This document shows, piece by piece, positions 26,856-35,912 of a stretch of 41,197 bases of DNA (position 1 is its first letter; each line of letters begins with the position of its first letter). The notes beneath the pieces are model-generated. The model ran no database searches. It saw only the letters and a program-made list of their open reading frames with translations, and was not told the origin of the DNA. This DNA comes from an uncultured Brachyspira sp. (GTDB lineage Bacteria; Spirochaetota; Brachyspiria; Brachyspirales; Brachyspiraceae), in contig NZ_CAJTQJ010000017.1 of assembly GCF_910578695.1 (NCBI RefSeq), positions 1-41,197 on the forward strand, in the 5' to 3' direction. The position numbers were made by a program, and so were the translations under genes.

Positions 26856-28352
26856 TTATAATTTATTTAAGCCATTAACATAAGCTCTTAAACTAGCTTC
26901 TATGATATCTGTACTTACTGCTCTTCCTATTACAGTTTTATCGTCAGAAGCCAATTTAACAATAACCTCTCCCAAAGCATCTTCGCCTTCAGTAATGGCA
27001 TTGATACTATAATTAATCAATTTAGCTTTATTAGAAGTGATTGAATCTATAGCTCCGAAAGCTGCATCAATAGGCCCGTTTCCTTTTCCTATTCCCTCAA
27101 CAATATTATTCACATTATCCATAATAGATACAGTAGCTAAAGAAGATATTGAATTTCCATCATTAACAACAAATCCGTTTAATGTGTATGTAGGATTTTC
27201 TGAATCATTGCTTCCTATTAATAATGCTTCTATATCAGAGTCTGTTACTATTTTTTTCTTATCAGCTAAAGCCTTAAACTCTATAAACTTATCTTCCAAA
27301 GACTTATCATCAATATCATATCCCAAAGATTCTATTCTGTCTTTAAAAGCATGCTTTCCTGAATGCTTGCCTAATACCATTTTATTTTGAGGAATTCCTA
27401 TATCTTCAACATTCATAATCTCATAAGTAGAACGTTCTTTCAATACCCCGTGCTGATGAATGCCCGCCTCATGAGCAAATGCATTAGCTCCGACTATAGC
27501 CTTATTAGGAGCAACCGCCATACCTGAAATTGTAGATAATAATTTTGAAACTTTATAAATGCGTTTAGTATTAATATCAGTATAAGCATTATAAAAATCT
27601 TTTCTAGTTTTAATACCCATTACAATTTCTTCTAAACTGGCATTTCCTGCTCTCTCTCCTATGCCGTTTATAGTACATTCTACCTGAGCAGCACCTGATA
27701 AAATAGCAGATAAAGAATTAGCAGTACCAAGCCCTAAATCATCATGACAATGCACAGATATATCAACATTTTCTATACCTTTAACATTATCTTTTAAATA
27801 TTTAATAAGTTCAGACATCTCAATCGGAGTAGTATATCCCACAGTATCGGGTACATTTATAGTAGTAGCTCCGTTTTCTATGGCAGTAGAATATACTTGT
27901 GCTAAAAACTCCCTGTCGCTTCTTGAAGCATCTTCAGCAGAAAATTCTATAAACTCAAATTTTGTTTTAGCATAAGAAACAGATTCTTTTATAGTTTCCA
28001 ATACCTGCTCTCTAGTCATCTCTAATTTATACTTTAAGTGTATATCGCTTGCCGCTATAAATGTATGAAGCATAGGATGTTTTGCCCCAGCAAGTGCCTC
28101 ATAAGCCCTATCTATATCTTTTTTATTGCATCTAGCCAAACTAGCTAATTTAGCATTTTCAACAACTTTGCTTATCTCTTTTATGGCATTGAAATCATCA
28201 TCAGAACACATAGCAAAACCTGCCTCTATAATATCAACGCCTAATTTATCTAATTCAGCTGCTATTTCTAATTTTTCAGCTAAATTCATTGTACAGCCGG
28301 GAGACTGTTCTCCATCTCTTAAAGTAGTATCAAAAATCTTAATCTTTCTCAT
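26856..28352 (-). CDS. leuA: 2-isopropylmalate synthase
   Basis: First committed step of leucine synthesis: condenses acetyl-CoA with 2-ketoisovalerate. IFDTTLRDGEQSPGC (residues ~6-20), the metal-site SVHCHDDLGLGTANSL, INGIGERAGNASLEE and AHEAGIHQHGVL are typical. The C-terminal ~130 residues form the LeuA regulatory domain for leucine feedback inhibition. The length of 498 aa fits. It is transcribed after ilvC. Confidence 0.95.
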   Translation of the reverse strand: MRKIKIFDTTLRDGEQSPGCTMNLAEKLEIAAELDKLGVDIIEAGFAMCSDDDFNAIKEISKVVENAKLASLARCNKKDIDRAYEALAGAKHPMLHTFIAASDIHLKYKLEMTREQVLETIKESVSYAKTKFEFIEFSAEDASRSDREFLAQVYSTAIENGATTINVPDTVGYTTPIEMSELIKYLKDNVKGIENVDISVHCHDDLGLGTANSLSAILSGAAQVECTINGIGERAGNASLEEIVMGIKTRKDFYNAYTDINTKRIYKVSKLLSTISGMAVAPNKAIVGANAFAHEAGIHQHGVLKERSTYEIMNVEDIGIPQNKMVLGKHSGKHAFKDRIESLGYDIDDKSLEDKFIEFKALADKKKIVTDSDIEALLIGSNDSENPTYTLNGFVVNDGNSISSLATVSIMDNVNNIVEGIGKGNGPIDAAFGAIDSITSNKAKLINYSINAITEGEDALGEVIVKLASDDKTVIGRAVSTDIIEASLRAYVNGLNKL

Positions 28353-28467
28353 TGTTAAAACCCTTATAAATAAAAAATATCATTTAACTAAAGATGTCTT
28401 GGACTATATAAAATATATTATAATTTTTTATTTATTATTATATAAATATCTGCTATTTTTTATCATT

Positions 28468-29463
28468 TTATTTTTTAATCCAACTCATCATTTTTCTTAA
28501 TTCAGCACCGACTTGCTCTAATTTATGCTCGCTTTCTAATCTCTTAGTAGCATTAAATTTAGCCTTGCGTCCTGCTCCGAATTCCTGAATAAACTCGCTT
28601 GCAAAAGTTCCGTCTTGTATCTCTCTTAATACTTTTTTCATTTCTTTTCTAGTTTCTTCAGTAATCATTCTTCTGCCTGTTCTGTAATCCCCATACTCAG
28701 CAGTATTTGATATAGAATATCTCATCATAGCAAAACCGCCTGAATATATTAAATCAACAATTAATTTCATTTCATGTATACATTCAAAATAAGCCATTTC
28801 AGGTTCATATCCAGCCTCTACCAAAGTATCAAAACCAGCTTTCATTAATTCTGTAACACCGCCGCATAATACAGCCTGCTCTCCGAATAAATCTGTTTCT
28901 GTTTCTTCTCTAAAAGTAGTTTCCAATATGCCAGCACGTCCTGCTCCTATACCAGCTGCATAAGCTAAAGCATAATCTTTTGCCCTTTTGCTTTTATCCT
29001 GATAAACAGCAATCAAGCTAGGAACTCCCCTGCCCTCTAAATACTGACTTCTTACAGTATGTCCAGGTCCCTTCGGTGCTACCATTATAACATCTATATT
29101 TTCAGAAGGTACTACAAATTGAAAATGAATATTAAATCCATGTGCATACATAAGTACATTTCCCTCTTTCATATAAGGTGCTACCTGCTTATTATATATA
29201 TCAGCTGATACCTCATCAGGCACAAGCATCATTACTATATCAGCAGACTTAGCCGCTTCTTCAACTTCCATAACTTTCAAACCATCTTCAGAAGCTTTTT
29301 TGAAATTAACACTGTCTTTTCTAAGCCCTACAACAACATTAACTCCGCTGTCTTTTAAATTTTGTGCATGAGCATGTCCTTGACTGCCGTATCCTATTAT
29401 TGCTATAGTTTTATTATCTAGCAGTCCTAGATTACAATCAGCATCATAATATTTTTTTATCAT
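28468..29463 (-). CDS. ilvC: Ketol-acid reductoisomerase
   Basis: Converts acetolactate to dihydroxyisovalerate with NADPH. The nucleotide-binding AIIGYGSQGHAHAQNLKDSG is near the start, followed by VMMLVPDE and MVAPKGPGHTVRSQYLEG. The metal-binding site has TETDLFGEQAVLCGG and the C-terminus has RYSISNTAEYGDY. The length of 331 aa is class I (short form). It lies 32 bp after ilvN. Confidence 0.96.
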   Translation of the reverse strand: MIKKYYDADCNLGLLDNKTIAIIGYGSQGHAHAQNLKDSGVNVVVGLRKDSVNFKKASEDGLKVMEVEEAAKSADIVMMLVPDEVSADIYNKQVAPYMKEGNVLMYAHGFNIHFQFVVPSENIDVIMVAPKGPGHTVRSQYLEGRGVPSLIAVYQDKSKRAKDYALAYAAGIGAGRAGILETTFREETETDLFGEQAVLCGGVTELMKAGFDTLVEAGYEPEMAYFECIHEMKLIVDLIYSGGFAMMRYSISNTAEYGDYRTGRRMITEETRKEMKKVLREIQDGTFASEFIQEFGAGRKAKFNATKRLESEHKLEQVGAELRKMMSWIKK

Positions 29464-29495
29464 TTTTAATTTCTCCTTTTTATTATTTATTTTTA

Positions 29496-30023
29496 TTAAA
29501 ATCCGAATTTATTAGTTATATTCATATTAGGCACATCATCTCCAATCTGTATAGATGTTACTCCTGTTCTTGAAAGCTCTAAAATATTAAAATCTTTTAA
29601 TGCATTCAAATATCCGTCTATTACTGTAACAGATGCTGTAATTTCAACTATAATACTTTTTTTTCCTATATCAAGTATAACTCCGTTATGTGCATTAGTT
29701 ATATCGCATACTTTTCTTCTATTGCTGTCATCAATTTCTATTTTTACTAATAATAAATCTCTTATTATGCTGTTTGAATGATCTATCAAATGCACTGAAT
29801 GAACTTCTATAAGTTTTGAAGTCTGTTTCATAATATGCGTTATATGAGAATCATCGCCTTCTGTTACTATAGTCATTCTTGATATGCTTGGTACGCAAGT
29901 TACTGAACATGTTATCATTTCTATATTAAAGCCTTTCTGACTAAATAATAAAGTTATTCTATTTAATACGCCTGAACTATTATCTACAAATAAAATTAAA
30001 ACTCTTCTTTGCTTAGCTTCCAT
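29496..30023 (-). CDS. ilvN: Acetolactate synthase small (regulatory) subunit
   Basis: Valine-feedback subunit of acetolactate synthase. The N-terminal ACT domain reads LILFVDNSSGVLNRITLLFSQ and FNIEMITC; the C-terminal half is the conserved small-subunit domain (ITASVTVIDGYLNAL near residue 135). The length of 175 aa is usual. It starts 18 bp after ilvB. Confidence 0.93.
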   Translation of the reverse strand: MEAKQRRVLILFVDNSSGVLNRITLLFSQKGFNIEMITCSVTCVPSISRMTIVTEGDDSHITHIMKQTSKLIEVHSVHLIDHSNSIIRDLLLVKIEIDDSNRRKVCDITNAHNGVILDIGKKSIIVEITASVTVIDGYLNALKDFNILELSRTGVTSIQIGDDVPNMNITNKFGF

Positions 30024-30041
30024 TTTTTACTCCTGCAATTA

Positions 30042-31715
30042 TTAATCTAATATAATATCATCTATAGTACCGCCTGAAGGTATCATAGGAAGAACTTTTA
30101 AATCTTTATCTATAATACATTCTATCCATACAGGACATTTGCATTCTAAAGCTTCTTCAAATGCCTTTTCAAATTCATTTATAGTTTCACATCTAAACCC
30201 CTTAGCACCGAATCCTTCAGCTACTTTAACATAATCCATTTTTTTATTAATATCAGTACTTGAATATCTTGATTCATAAAATATAGTCTGCCATTGTCTT
30301 ACCATACCTAATGTACTGTTATTAAGTATAATTGATATTATAGGAAAATTATATTCAACTGCAGTTGCAACTTCATTTAAATTCATATAAAAAGAACCGT
30401 CTCCTGTTATATGTATTATTCTTCTGTCAGGCTTTGCAGCTTGAGCTCCTAATGCAGCACCGTATCCGTATCCCATAGTACCTAAACCTCCGCTTGTTAT
30501 GAAGCTTCTAGGTTTTGTATGTCTTATATATTGAACTGCCCACATTTGATGCTGTCCTACATCTGTAACATATACAGCATTATCTTTGGTTTTATTTCCT
30601 ATTATATCCATAATCTTGCTTGGATAAATTCCTTCTTTATTTGTATTTCTATCAGAATCTTCTTTCATTTCTTTAGCTTTCAAAGATGATAAATATTCTA
30701 CCCATTCATCATTATTCACTTTTTTTACAAGTTTTTTTAATCTGTCAAGAACATCTCCCAAATCACCTATTATACTATAATCAACATAAACATTTTTATT
30801 TATCTCGCTTCTGTCAATATCTATATGTATTTTCTTAGCAGCTCCTCCAAATTTGGAAGCATTCAAAGCAACTCTGTCGCTGAATCTAGTGCCTATAGCC
30901 AATATTAAATCAGCTTCATTCATAACCTTATTTGCAGTAGCAGAGCCATGCATACCTAAAAGCCCTATATTTAATTTTTCATTATAACCTAATACTCCAG
31001 CCCCCATTATAGTATGAACTGAAGGTATATTAGAATTAATCATAAACTCTCTTAATTTATTACTGGAATCTTTAGCTCCTCCGCCGAAATATATAATTGG
31101 TTTTTTTGAATTATTTATTAAATCAGCTGTTTTTTCTATTATTTTTTCATCTTCTGAAGTTATTTGAACAGTTTTAGGAATAATTTTTTCTTTTTTTGTA
31201 AATTCTGTTTCTGCAAATGTTATATTCTTAGGTATATCTATTAAAACAGGTCCTTTTCTTCCTGAAGCAGCTATAACAAAAGCTTTTCTTATAGTATCAG
31301 CTAAATCTTCTATGCTTCTTACAACAAAATTATGTTTAGTTATTGGTATTGTAATGCCCGCAATAAAGACTTCCTGAAATGAATCTTTTCCTATTAAGCT
31401 TTCAGGCACATTAGCTGTTATAGCAACTAAAGGAACACTGTCCATATATGCGGTTGCTAATGGAGTTACCAAATTGGTAGCACCCGGTCCGCTTGTAGCA
31501 ATTATAACTCCTGTTTTTCCGCTTACCCTTGCATATCCGTCAGCAGCATGGCATGCCCCTACCTCATCAACAGGCATTATATGTTCAATCTTATCTCTAT
31601 ATTTGTAAATAGCATCATATATAAATAAAGCTGCCCCTCCTGGATAGCCGAAAATTTTATCTACGCCCTCTTCTATCAAAACTTCCATTATTATATCAGA
31701 CCCGTTTAACTTCAT
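30042..31715 (-). CDS. ilvB: Acetolactate synthase large (catalytic) subunit
   Basis: Thiamine-diphosphate enzyme making acetolactate from pyruvate. The catalytic Glu lies in MPVDEVGACHAADGYAR, the ThDP motif is GDGSFYMNLNEVATAVEY with its closing NNS, and FAD-region features include GTRFSDR. The length of 557 aa is typical. It is the first large gene of the ilv-leu operon, preceded by AAGGAG and, further upstream, by a BCAA leader ORF. Confidence 0.96.
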   Translation of the reverse strand: MKLNGSDIIMEVLIEEGVDKIFGYPGGAALFIYDAIYKYRDKIEHIMPVDEVGACHAADGYARVSGKTGVIIATSGPGATNLVTPLATAYMDSVPLVAITANVPESLIGKDSFQEVFIAGITIPITKHNFVVRSIEDLADTIRKAFVIAASGRKGPVLIDIPKNITFAETEFTKKEKIIPKTVQITSEDEKIIEKTADLINNSKKPIIYFGGGAKDSSNKLREFMINSNIPSVHTIMGAGVLGYNEKLNIGLLGMHGSATANKVMNEADLILAIGTRFSDRVALNASKFGGAAKKIHIDIDRSEINKNVYVDYSIIGDLGDVLDRLKKLVKKVNNDEWVEYLSSLKAKEMKEDSDRNTNKEGIYPSKIMDIIGNKTKDNAVYVTDVGQHQMWAVQYIRHTKPRSFITSGGLGTMGYGYGAALGAQAAKPDRRIIHITGDGSFYMNLNEVATAVEYNFPIISIILNNSTLGMVRQWQTIFYESRYSSTDINKKMDYVKVAEGFGAKGFRCETINEFEKAFEEALECKCPVWIECIIDKDLKVLPMIPSGGTIDDIILD

Positions 31716-31839
31716 TAAATAACTCCTTAATTTATTTTATAAAATTACAATTTACCATATTAGATTTCTACTTATAGAAACATAATTTTAAAAAGTATCT
31801 TATTTTAGTAATTATGTATTTTACTTTTATTTTAAATGA
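31716..31839 (-). promoter_or_regulatory. Leader RNA between the BCAA leader peptide and ilvB
   Basis: This AT-rich spacer has several competing pairings on the minus strand: ACATAATT with AATTATGT; AAAAGTA with TACTTTT; a small hairpin TTTCTA-TAAG-TAGAAA (31765-31780); and AAAATTA with TAATTTT. The AATTATG segment appears in two alternatives, as expected for an attenuator switch. There is no GC-rich stem followed by a T run, so a standard intrinsic terminator is not evident. A translational or Rho-dependent mechanism is possible. Confidence 0.4.
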
Positions 31840-31992
31840 TTATAGCAGGATATTGACAAGAATAGAGAGGAGAATATTTAAGATAATAATATTTTTATTT
31901 GAATTAGTTGATTTGAAAATATTGTTAGCTGATGCATCTTGTTTTGTATTATTAAAAACAGAATACATACAATAAAAAGACGGCATATTCAT
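31840..31992 (-). CDS. Branched-chain amino acid leader peptide of the ilv-leu operon
   Basis: A 50-codon ORF with AGGAG seven bases before the ATG at 31992. ATGs at 31998 and 31986 are in the same frame but worse spaced. Residues 35-50 read IIILNILLSILVNILL, with 13 of 16 being Ile (6), Leu (6) or Val (1). The Leu codons used are TTA, CTC, CTC, CTT, CTG and CTA, with Val GTC and two Ile ATC; most are rare in this AT-rich DNA. The ORF ends 124 bp before ilvB. Composition, codon choice and position fit a leader peptide whose ribosome stalls when charged Ile/Leu/Val-tRNA is scarce. Confidence 0.8.
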   Translation of the reverse strand: MNMPSFYCMYSVFNNTKQDASANNIFKSTNSNKNIIILNILLSILVNILL

Positions 31993-32019
31993 CTTCATTC
32001 TCCTTTTAATATAGCATAT

Positions 32020-32047
32020 ATTATAATATTTTTTCGTAATATTGCAA
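32020..32047 (-). promoter_or_regulatory. Promoter of the ilv-leu operon
   Basis: Minus-strand TTGCAA (32042-32047), 16-bp spacer, TATAAT (32020-32025). The predicted start is about 20 nt before the leader peptide ATG, leaving room for its AGGAG. From here to 32201 the spacer is AT-rich with nothing else recognised. Confidence 0.55.
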
Positions 32048-32201
32048 TACTTAAATATGATTTTTTCTTAAACTTTTAAAAGTAATAATAAAGCTCTGTT
32101 TTATATTTTAAGCATAATAAATACTATAATTAAAAAGCATAATTTATATAAAAATATAATGAAGCATATTAAATATAAAAATATGTATTATGAAAATTTA
32201 A

Positions 32202-32237
32202 TAATTTAATAACTATTTAGAAATAGTTATTAAATTA
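32202..32237. terminator. 17-bp perfect inverted repeat after the methyltransferase gene
   Basis: Positions 32202-32218 and 32221-32237 are perfect complements with a 2-nt centre, built around AACTATTT/AAATAGTT. It is 15 bp past the methyltransferase stop and before the ilv-leu promoter, so it likely ends transcription of the former. Confidence 0.6.
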
Positions 32238-32251
32238 AATTATTAATTAAA

Positions 32252-33250
32252 TTATTCTATCAAATCATTTCTAAAATTATTACGCATACTTTTAATAGGG
32301 ATAAACCATGCTAATTTATTAATTATTTTATTAAACCTTCTATTTACATATTTTTCCATAGCAGATAATCTTATTTCTAAAGACTTTATTTTCATATAGA
32401 AATCATGATTGCTTTCAAAAGCAGTTTTTTCATTTCTTATATTATCATTAATTGCTGTAATTTCTTTTTTATAGTAGGAATAAATATTAATAAACATATC
32501 AATATATTTTTTATCATAATGCTTAATAAATATATTTTTTGTAATCTCTATATCTTCATCTGTAGGTAAATATTCCCATGGCAAAGTCAGTAAATGAAAA
32601 TAATCATAAACTCTATCCAATATATCATCGTCTAATATTACAGCACCTATATTACCAATAGAATTAAATATACCATCATTCGGTATAATTTTTCTTCCCT
32701 TAAGTGCACTAAATAATACACCGCATGTATATACTAATTTATTATTTTTATATGAAAATGTATGATTTGCCACATCATGTATTATTAATACAGCATTTTT
32801 TTTCAAGTAAGGAAGCACCATTAAAATATCCATAAATTCACCCGGATTAATATGTGCTGCATCAATAAAGCATAAATCTATATCTTGCCCTATTTCTTCA
32901 ATAAATTTAGCTGTAACTCCTCCTGTATATAATTTATGCCTGCTTAATAAATCTCTATACTCTTCTTTATCCAATATAAAACCTGACTTTTTAGTATTAT
33001 CTGAATAAAGCAAAGTATTATAATCTACAGAATATAAAAAAGAATCATTAAAATCTTTAATAGCATTTAATATTATTGCTGAACTCATACCTGCAAAAAC
33101 ACCTATTTCCAGTACTTTTTTTGGCTTAACTTCTCTTACAACTCCATTTAAAAACTTTCTATCTACGTCACTCATAAGCGAATATTCTTCATAAATTTTT
33201 ATTCTATTTAAAATATTATTATCATAGCTTACAGGATTTTCTAAAAACAT
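32252..33250 (-). CDS. Class I SAM-dependent methyltransferase (Methyltransf_24-like), surface-glycan type
   Basis: Likely methylates a sugar or a glycan-linked substrate. Motif I is VLEIGVFAGMSSA (~residues 45-57); the acidic motif LCFIDAAHINPGEF and LIIHDVANHTF follow, as in Methyltransf_24 proteins. The C-terminal residues 311-328 (NKLAWFIPIKSMRNNFRN) match the N-terminal motif of the GT11 protein. A good AGGAG precedes the ATG. A GCTT tetranucleotide tract lies 60 bp upstream in the presumed leader, so expression may be phase variable. It is transcribed divergently from the SanA-like gene. Confidence 0.72.
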   Translation of the reverse strand: MFLENPVSYDNNILNRIKIYEEYSLMSDVDRKFLNGVVREVKPKKVLEIGVFAGMSSAIILNAIKDFNDSFLYSVDYNTLLYSDNTKKSGFILDKEEYRDLLSRHKLYTGGVTAKFIEEIGQDIDLCFIDAAHINPGEFMDILMVLPYLKKNAVLIIHDVANHTFSYKNNKLVYTCGVLFSALKGRKIIPNDGIFNSIGNIGAVILDDDILDRVYDYFHLLTLPWEYLPTDEDIEITKNIFIKHYDKKYIDMFINIYSYYKKEITAINDNIRNEKTAFESNHDFYMKIKSLEIRLSAMEKYVNRRFNKIINKLAWFIPIKSMRNNFRNDLIE

Positions 33251-33293
33251 AAAATACTCCTAGATTGCAGCAAAAAATATAAATTATTTATTT

Positions 33294-33404
<111 letters not shown>

Positions 33405-33412
33405 TCTCTTTT

Positions 33413-33440
33413 ATTATATATTAATAAATAAAAAAGTAAA
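33413..33440 (-). promoter_or_regulatory. Candidate promoter of the methyltransferase leader
   Basis: Minus-strand TTTACT (33435-33440), 16-bp spacer, TATAAT (33413-33418). It would place the repeat about 40 nt inside the transcript. Another TATAAT at 33396-33401 is an alternative; either keeps the repeat transcribed. Confidence 0.4.
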
Positions 33441-33468
33441 GTAAAAAATAATATCATAATAAAATAGA

Positions 33469-33496
33469 TTGACAATATAAATTATTTTAGTATACT
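33469..33496 (+). promoter_or_regulatory. Consensus promoter of the SanA-like/gltS operon
   Basis: TTGACA (33469-33474), 16-bp spacer, TATACT (33491-33496), 37 bp before the ATG. Confidence 0.65.
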
Positions 33497-33533
33497 ATCA
33501 AAAATCATAAGGCTGCATATTTATAAAAATATT

Positions 33534-34361
33534 ATGAAGATATTAAAAAATAGATACAAAAATAAAATATCATATATTAAAAATAATAAAGAAATATTAA
33601 ATAAAAAAATATATAATAAAAATAGTTTATATAAATTTGTAAATTATTTAATTTTTATTTTTTTATCAGCTTTTAAATTTTTACCTGAAATTATTATTAT
33701 ATTAATTTTGTCATGCATTATAATATACTCATCAGTATCCTTATATTCAAGAAAATATATATATTCTTCAATAGAAAAAATACCCTATAATGATGCTGCA
33801 TTGGTTTTGGGAACAAGCAAATATTTAAATGACGGAAAAATAAATATGTATTTTAAATTTAGAATGGACGCCGCATACGAATTATACAAAAAAGGAAAAG
33901 TAAAATTCATACTTGTAAGCGGAGATAATAGATATAAATCATATAATGAGCCTAGACAAATGCGTTTAGATTTAATGAAATTGGGCGTTAATAAAAAACA
34001 TATATTTTTAGACTTTGCAGGATTTAGAACTAGAGATTCTATAATAAGAGCAAATAAAGTTTTTGAACTCAGCAATTTCACTATAGTATCTCAGCCTTTC
34101 CATAATGAAAGAGCTGTATTTATAGCAAGACAAAAACATATTAATGCAATAGGATATAATGCTAATAATGTTAGAAAATTGTACAGAATCAGACAATTTC
34201 CAAGAGAATTAGGAGCAAGGATTATAATGTTTGCTGATATAATATTAGATAAGCCTCCTAAATTTTACGGAGATACTATTAAAATAGAAGAAAAAGAAAT
34301 AACAATAGATAAAAGCAATAAAATAAATAAAAAATTAATAGGAGATATAAAAAAAGAATGA
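33534..34361 (+). CDS. SanA/YdcF-family (DUF218) envelope protein
   Basis: Inner-membrane protein with a basic N-terminal tail, a hydrophobic segment at about residues 40-65, and a DUF218 domain outside. Signatures are AALVLGTSKYLNDGKIN, KFILVSGDNRYKSYNEP, LDFAGFRTRDSIIRA and VSQPFHNERAVFIAR. The family (SanA, ElyC, YdcF) is linked to envelope integrity and lipid-carrier metabolism. It overlaps gltS by 4 nt (ATGA) and diverges from the methyltransferase gene. Confidence 0.82.
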   Translation: MKILKNRYKNKISYIKNNKEILNKKIYNKNSLYKFVNYLIFIFLSAFKFLPEIIIILILSCIIIYSSVSLYSRKYIYSSIEKIPYNDAALVLGTSKYLNDGKINMYFKFRMDAAYELYKKGKVKFILVSGDNRYKSYNEPRQMRLDLMKLGVNKKHIFLDFAGFRTRDSIIRANKVFELSNFTIVSQPFHNERAVFIARQKHINAIGYNANNVRKLYRIRQFPRELGARIIMFADIILDKPPKFYGDTIKIEEKEITIDKSNKINKKLIGDIKKE

Positions 34362-35791
34362 CTTCAAAACTATTAACTGAATTACTGCAATCATTATCTT
34401 TATTATCGCTGCTGCTTCTTATAGGTGCTTTACTTAGAGCTAAAGTAAAATTATTTCAAAAATTATATCTTCCAGCTTCTGTAATAGGAGGATTTATAGG
34501 ACTTTTAATATCTCCTGAAATTATAGGTAAAATTTCAAGTTTCTCTATATCTCAGGATTATATTAAAACATATTCGCTGCTTCCCGGAATTTTATCCATA
34601 CCTATATTTGCTGCTATTCCGCTTGGTATGTTTTTAAACGAAGAGAAAAAAATAAAATCTCTTTACCCTGCAAAAGTTTTAATGGCATTTGGTATATTCC
34701 AATGTGCAAGTATGCTTCAGTCTGCTATAGGATATGCAGTTAATATACTATTTACAAAAATAAATACGGATATAAATATATATAGAACATTCGGCTATGA
34801 ACTTTCAGCAGGATTTGCAGGAGGACACGGACTTGCTGCTGCCACTGGAAAAATGCTTGAAGGATTTGGAATTGCTCAATGGGAAATAGCTCAAGGCGTG
34901 GCTTTAACTACTGCAACTATAGGGCTTGTAGGAGGAATGATATTCGGCATTGTATTTATAAATATTGCTGTTAGAACTAATAAAACTAATGTCATTAAAA
35001 AAATTATTAATGAAAATGAAAATAATAAGAATATAAAAAAAATAGATTATAATATGGAAGCAGGATATAATAATGATATAAAAAGTCAGGAAAGTTTGGG
35101 AAGAGAAACTTTTTTAAGCAGTTCTATAGAAACTATTACTTTTCACTTAGCTGTAATATTTGCAGTATGCGGATTAGCCTTTATAGTTTTGAATTTCATA
35201 AAAAAAATTGGTATAGCAGGTTTAGATGTTCTTCCTGTATGGACTTATTCTATGATTATAATGTTTGCTTTAAATATGATTATAAAAAAATTAAAATTAG
35301 AATGGATGATAGATTCTAAAGTAAAAGCAAGAATTATAGGTACACTAAGCGACTTTGCAATAGTATCTGCAATAACAAGCCTTCCTATAAAAGCAGTAAT
35401 TCATTATACAGCACCTATAACAGTTATGTGCATAGCGGGATTTATAGCTACTTATCTTATAGTATTTATATTTAATAATATGCTATTTAAAAATGACTAT
35501 GCTTTTGAAAGAGCAATAATTTCTTGGGGAACTTTGACAGGAGTACTTATAACAGGAATGACTCTTCTAAAAATATGCGACCCCGAATATAAAAGTCCTG
35601 CTCTTACAGAGTTTTCTTTAGGTTTTTCTTTAATGTCTGTTACTGGGCTTTTGGTAGTTCCTATACTCAATACTATATTAGCTGTGGGCTCTACTTTAGA
35701 TAATCTTATAGCTGCATTAATTACTTCAGCAATTTATCTGATTATTGCATTTACTGTTTATTTAATACATAAAAAATCCGTTAAGTTATGA
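34358..35791 (+). CDS. gltS: Sodium/glutamate symporter family protein (GltS-like)
   Basis: Multi-span inner-membrane carrier of the ESS family, probably moving glutamate or a related acid with Na+. Typical features are YLPASVIGGFIGLL near the N-terminus, AGFAGGHGLAAATGKM (the first conserved pore motif), ALTTATIGLVGGMIFG, and a second half with ISWGTLTGVLITGM. A charged Asn/Lys-rich loop around residues 207-250 separates the two halves. The length of 477 aa is slightly over the E. coli protein. Substrate is inferred from family only. Confidence 0.82.
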   Translation: MTSKLLTELLQSLSLLSLLLLIGALLRAKVKLFQKLYLPASVIGGFIGLLISPEIIGKISSFSISQDYIKTYSLLPGILSIPIFAAIPLGMFLNEEKKIKSLYPAKVLMAFGIFQCASMLQSAIGYAVNILFTKINTDINIYRTFGYELSAGFAGGHGLAAATGKMLEGFGIAQWEIAQGVALTTATIGLVGGMIFGIVFINIAVRTNKTNVIKKIINENENNKNIKKIDYNMEAGYNNDIKSQESLGRETFLSSSIETITFHLAVIFAVCGLAFIVLNFIKKIGIAGLDVLPVWTYSMIIMFALNMIIKKLKLEWMIDSKVKARIIGTLSDFAIVSAITSLPIKAVIHYTAPITVMCIAGFIATYLIVFIFNNMLFKNDYAFERAIISWGTLTGVLITGMTLLKICDPEYKSPALTEFSLGFSLMSVTGLLVVPILNTILAVGSTLDNLIAALITSAIYLIIAFTVYLIHKKSVKL

Positions 35792-35792
35792 C

Positions 35793-35834
35793 AAATAAAT
35801 AAGTTATAATAAATAAATAAGTTGTAATAAATAA
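35793..35834. repeat. 18-bp direct repeat, about 2.3 copies
   Basis: AAATAAATAAGTTATAAT is followed directly by the same unit with one change (GTTGTAAT) and the first six bases of a third copy. It is low-complexity sequence right after gltS. Confidence 0.8.
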
Positions 35835-35853
35835 CAGAGAAATAATATATAAT

Positions 35854-35892
35854 AAAAAAGACGAAACTCATATATTGAATCCCGTCTTTTAT
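35854..35892. terminator. Bidirectional terminator between gltS and the cyclophilin gene
   Basis: AAAAGACG (35856-35863) pairs with CGTCTTTT (35883-35890), with A runs on the left and T runs on the right, between two convergent genes. Confidence 0.7.
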
Positions 35893-35912
35893 TTTACTTT
35901 TATTATAAAGAA

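Noticed and set aside
31716..32047. T-box riboswitch upstream of ilvB
   Set aside because: No T-box-like consensus, specifier stem or terminator was found; an I/L/V-rich leader peptide explains the region better.
33785..34081. 98-codon minus-strand ORF in the SanA-like gene
   Set aside because: Antisense to conserved DUF218 motifs; no supporting signals.
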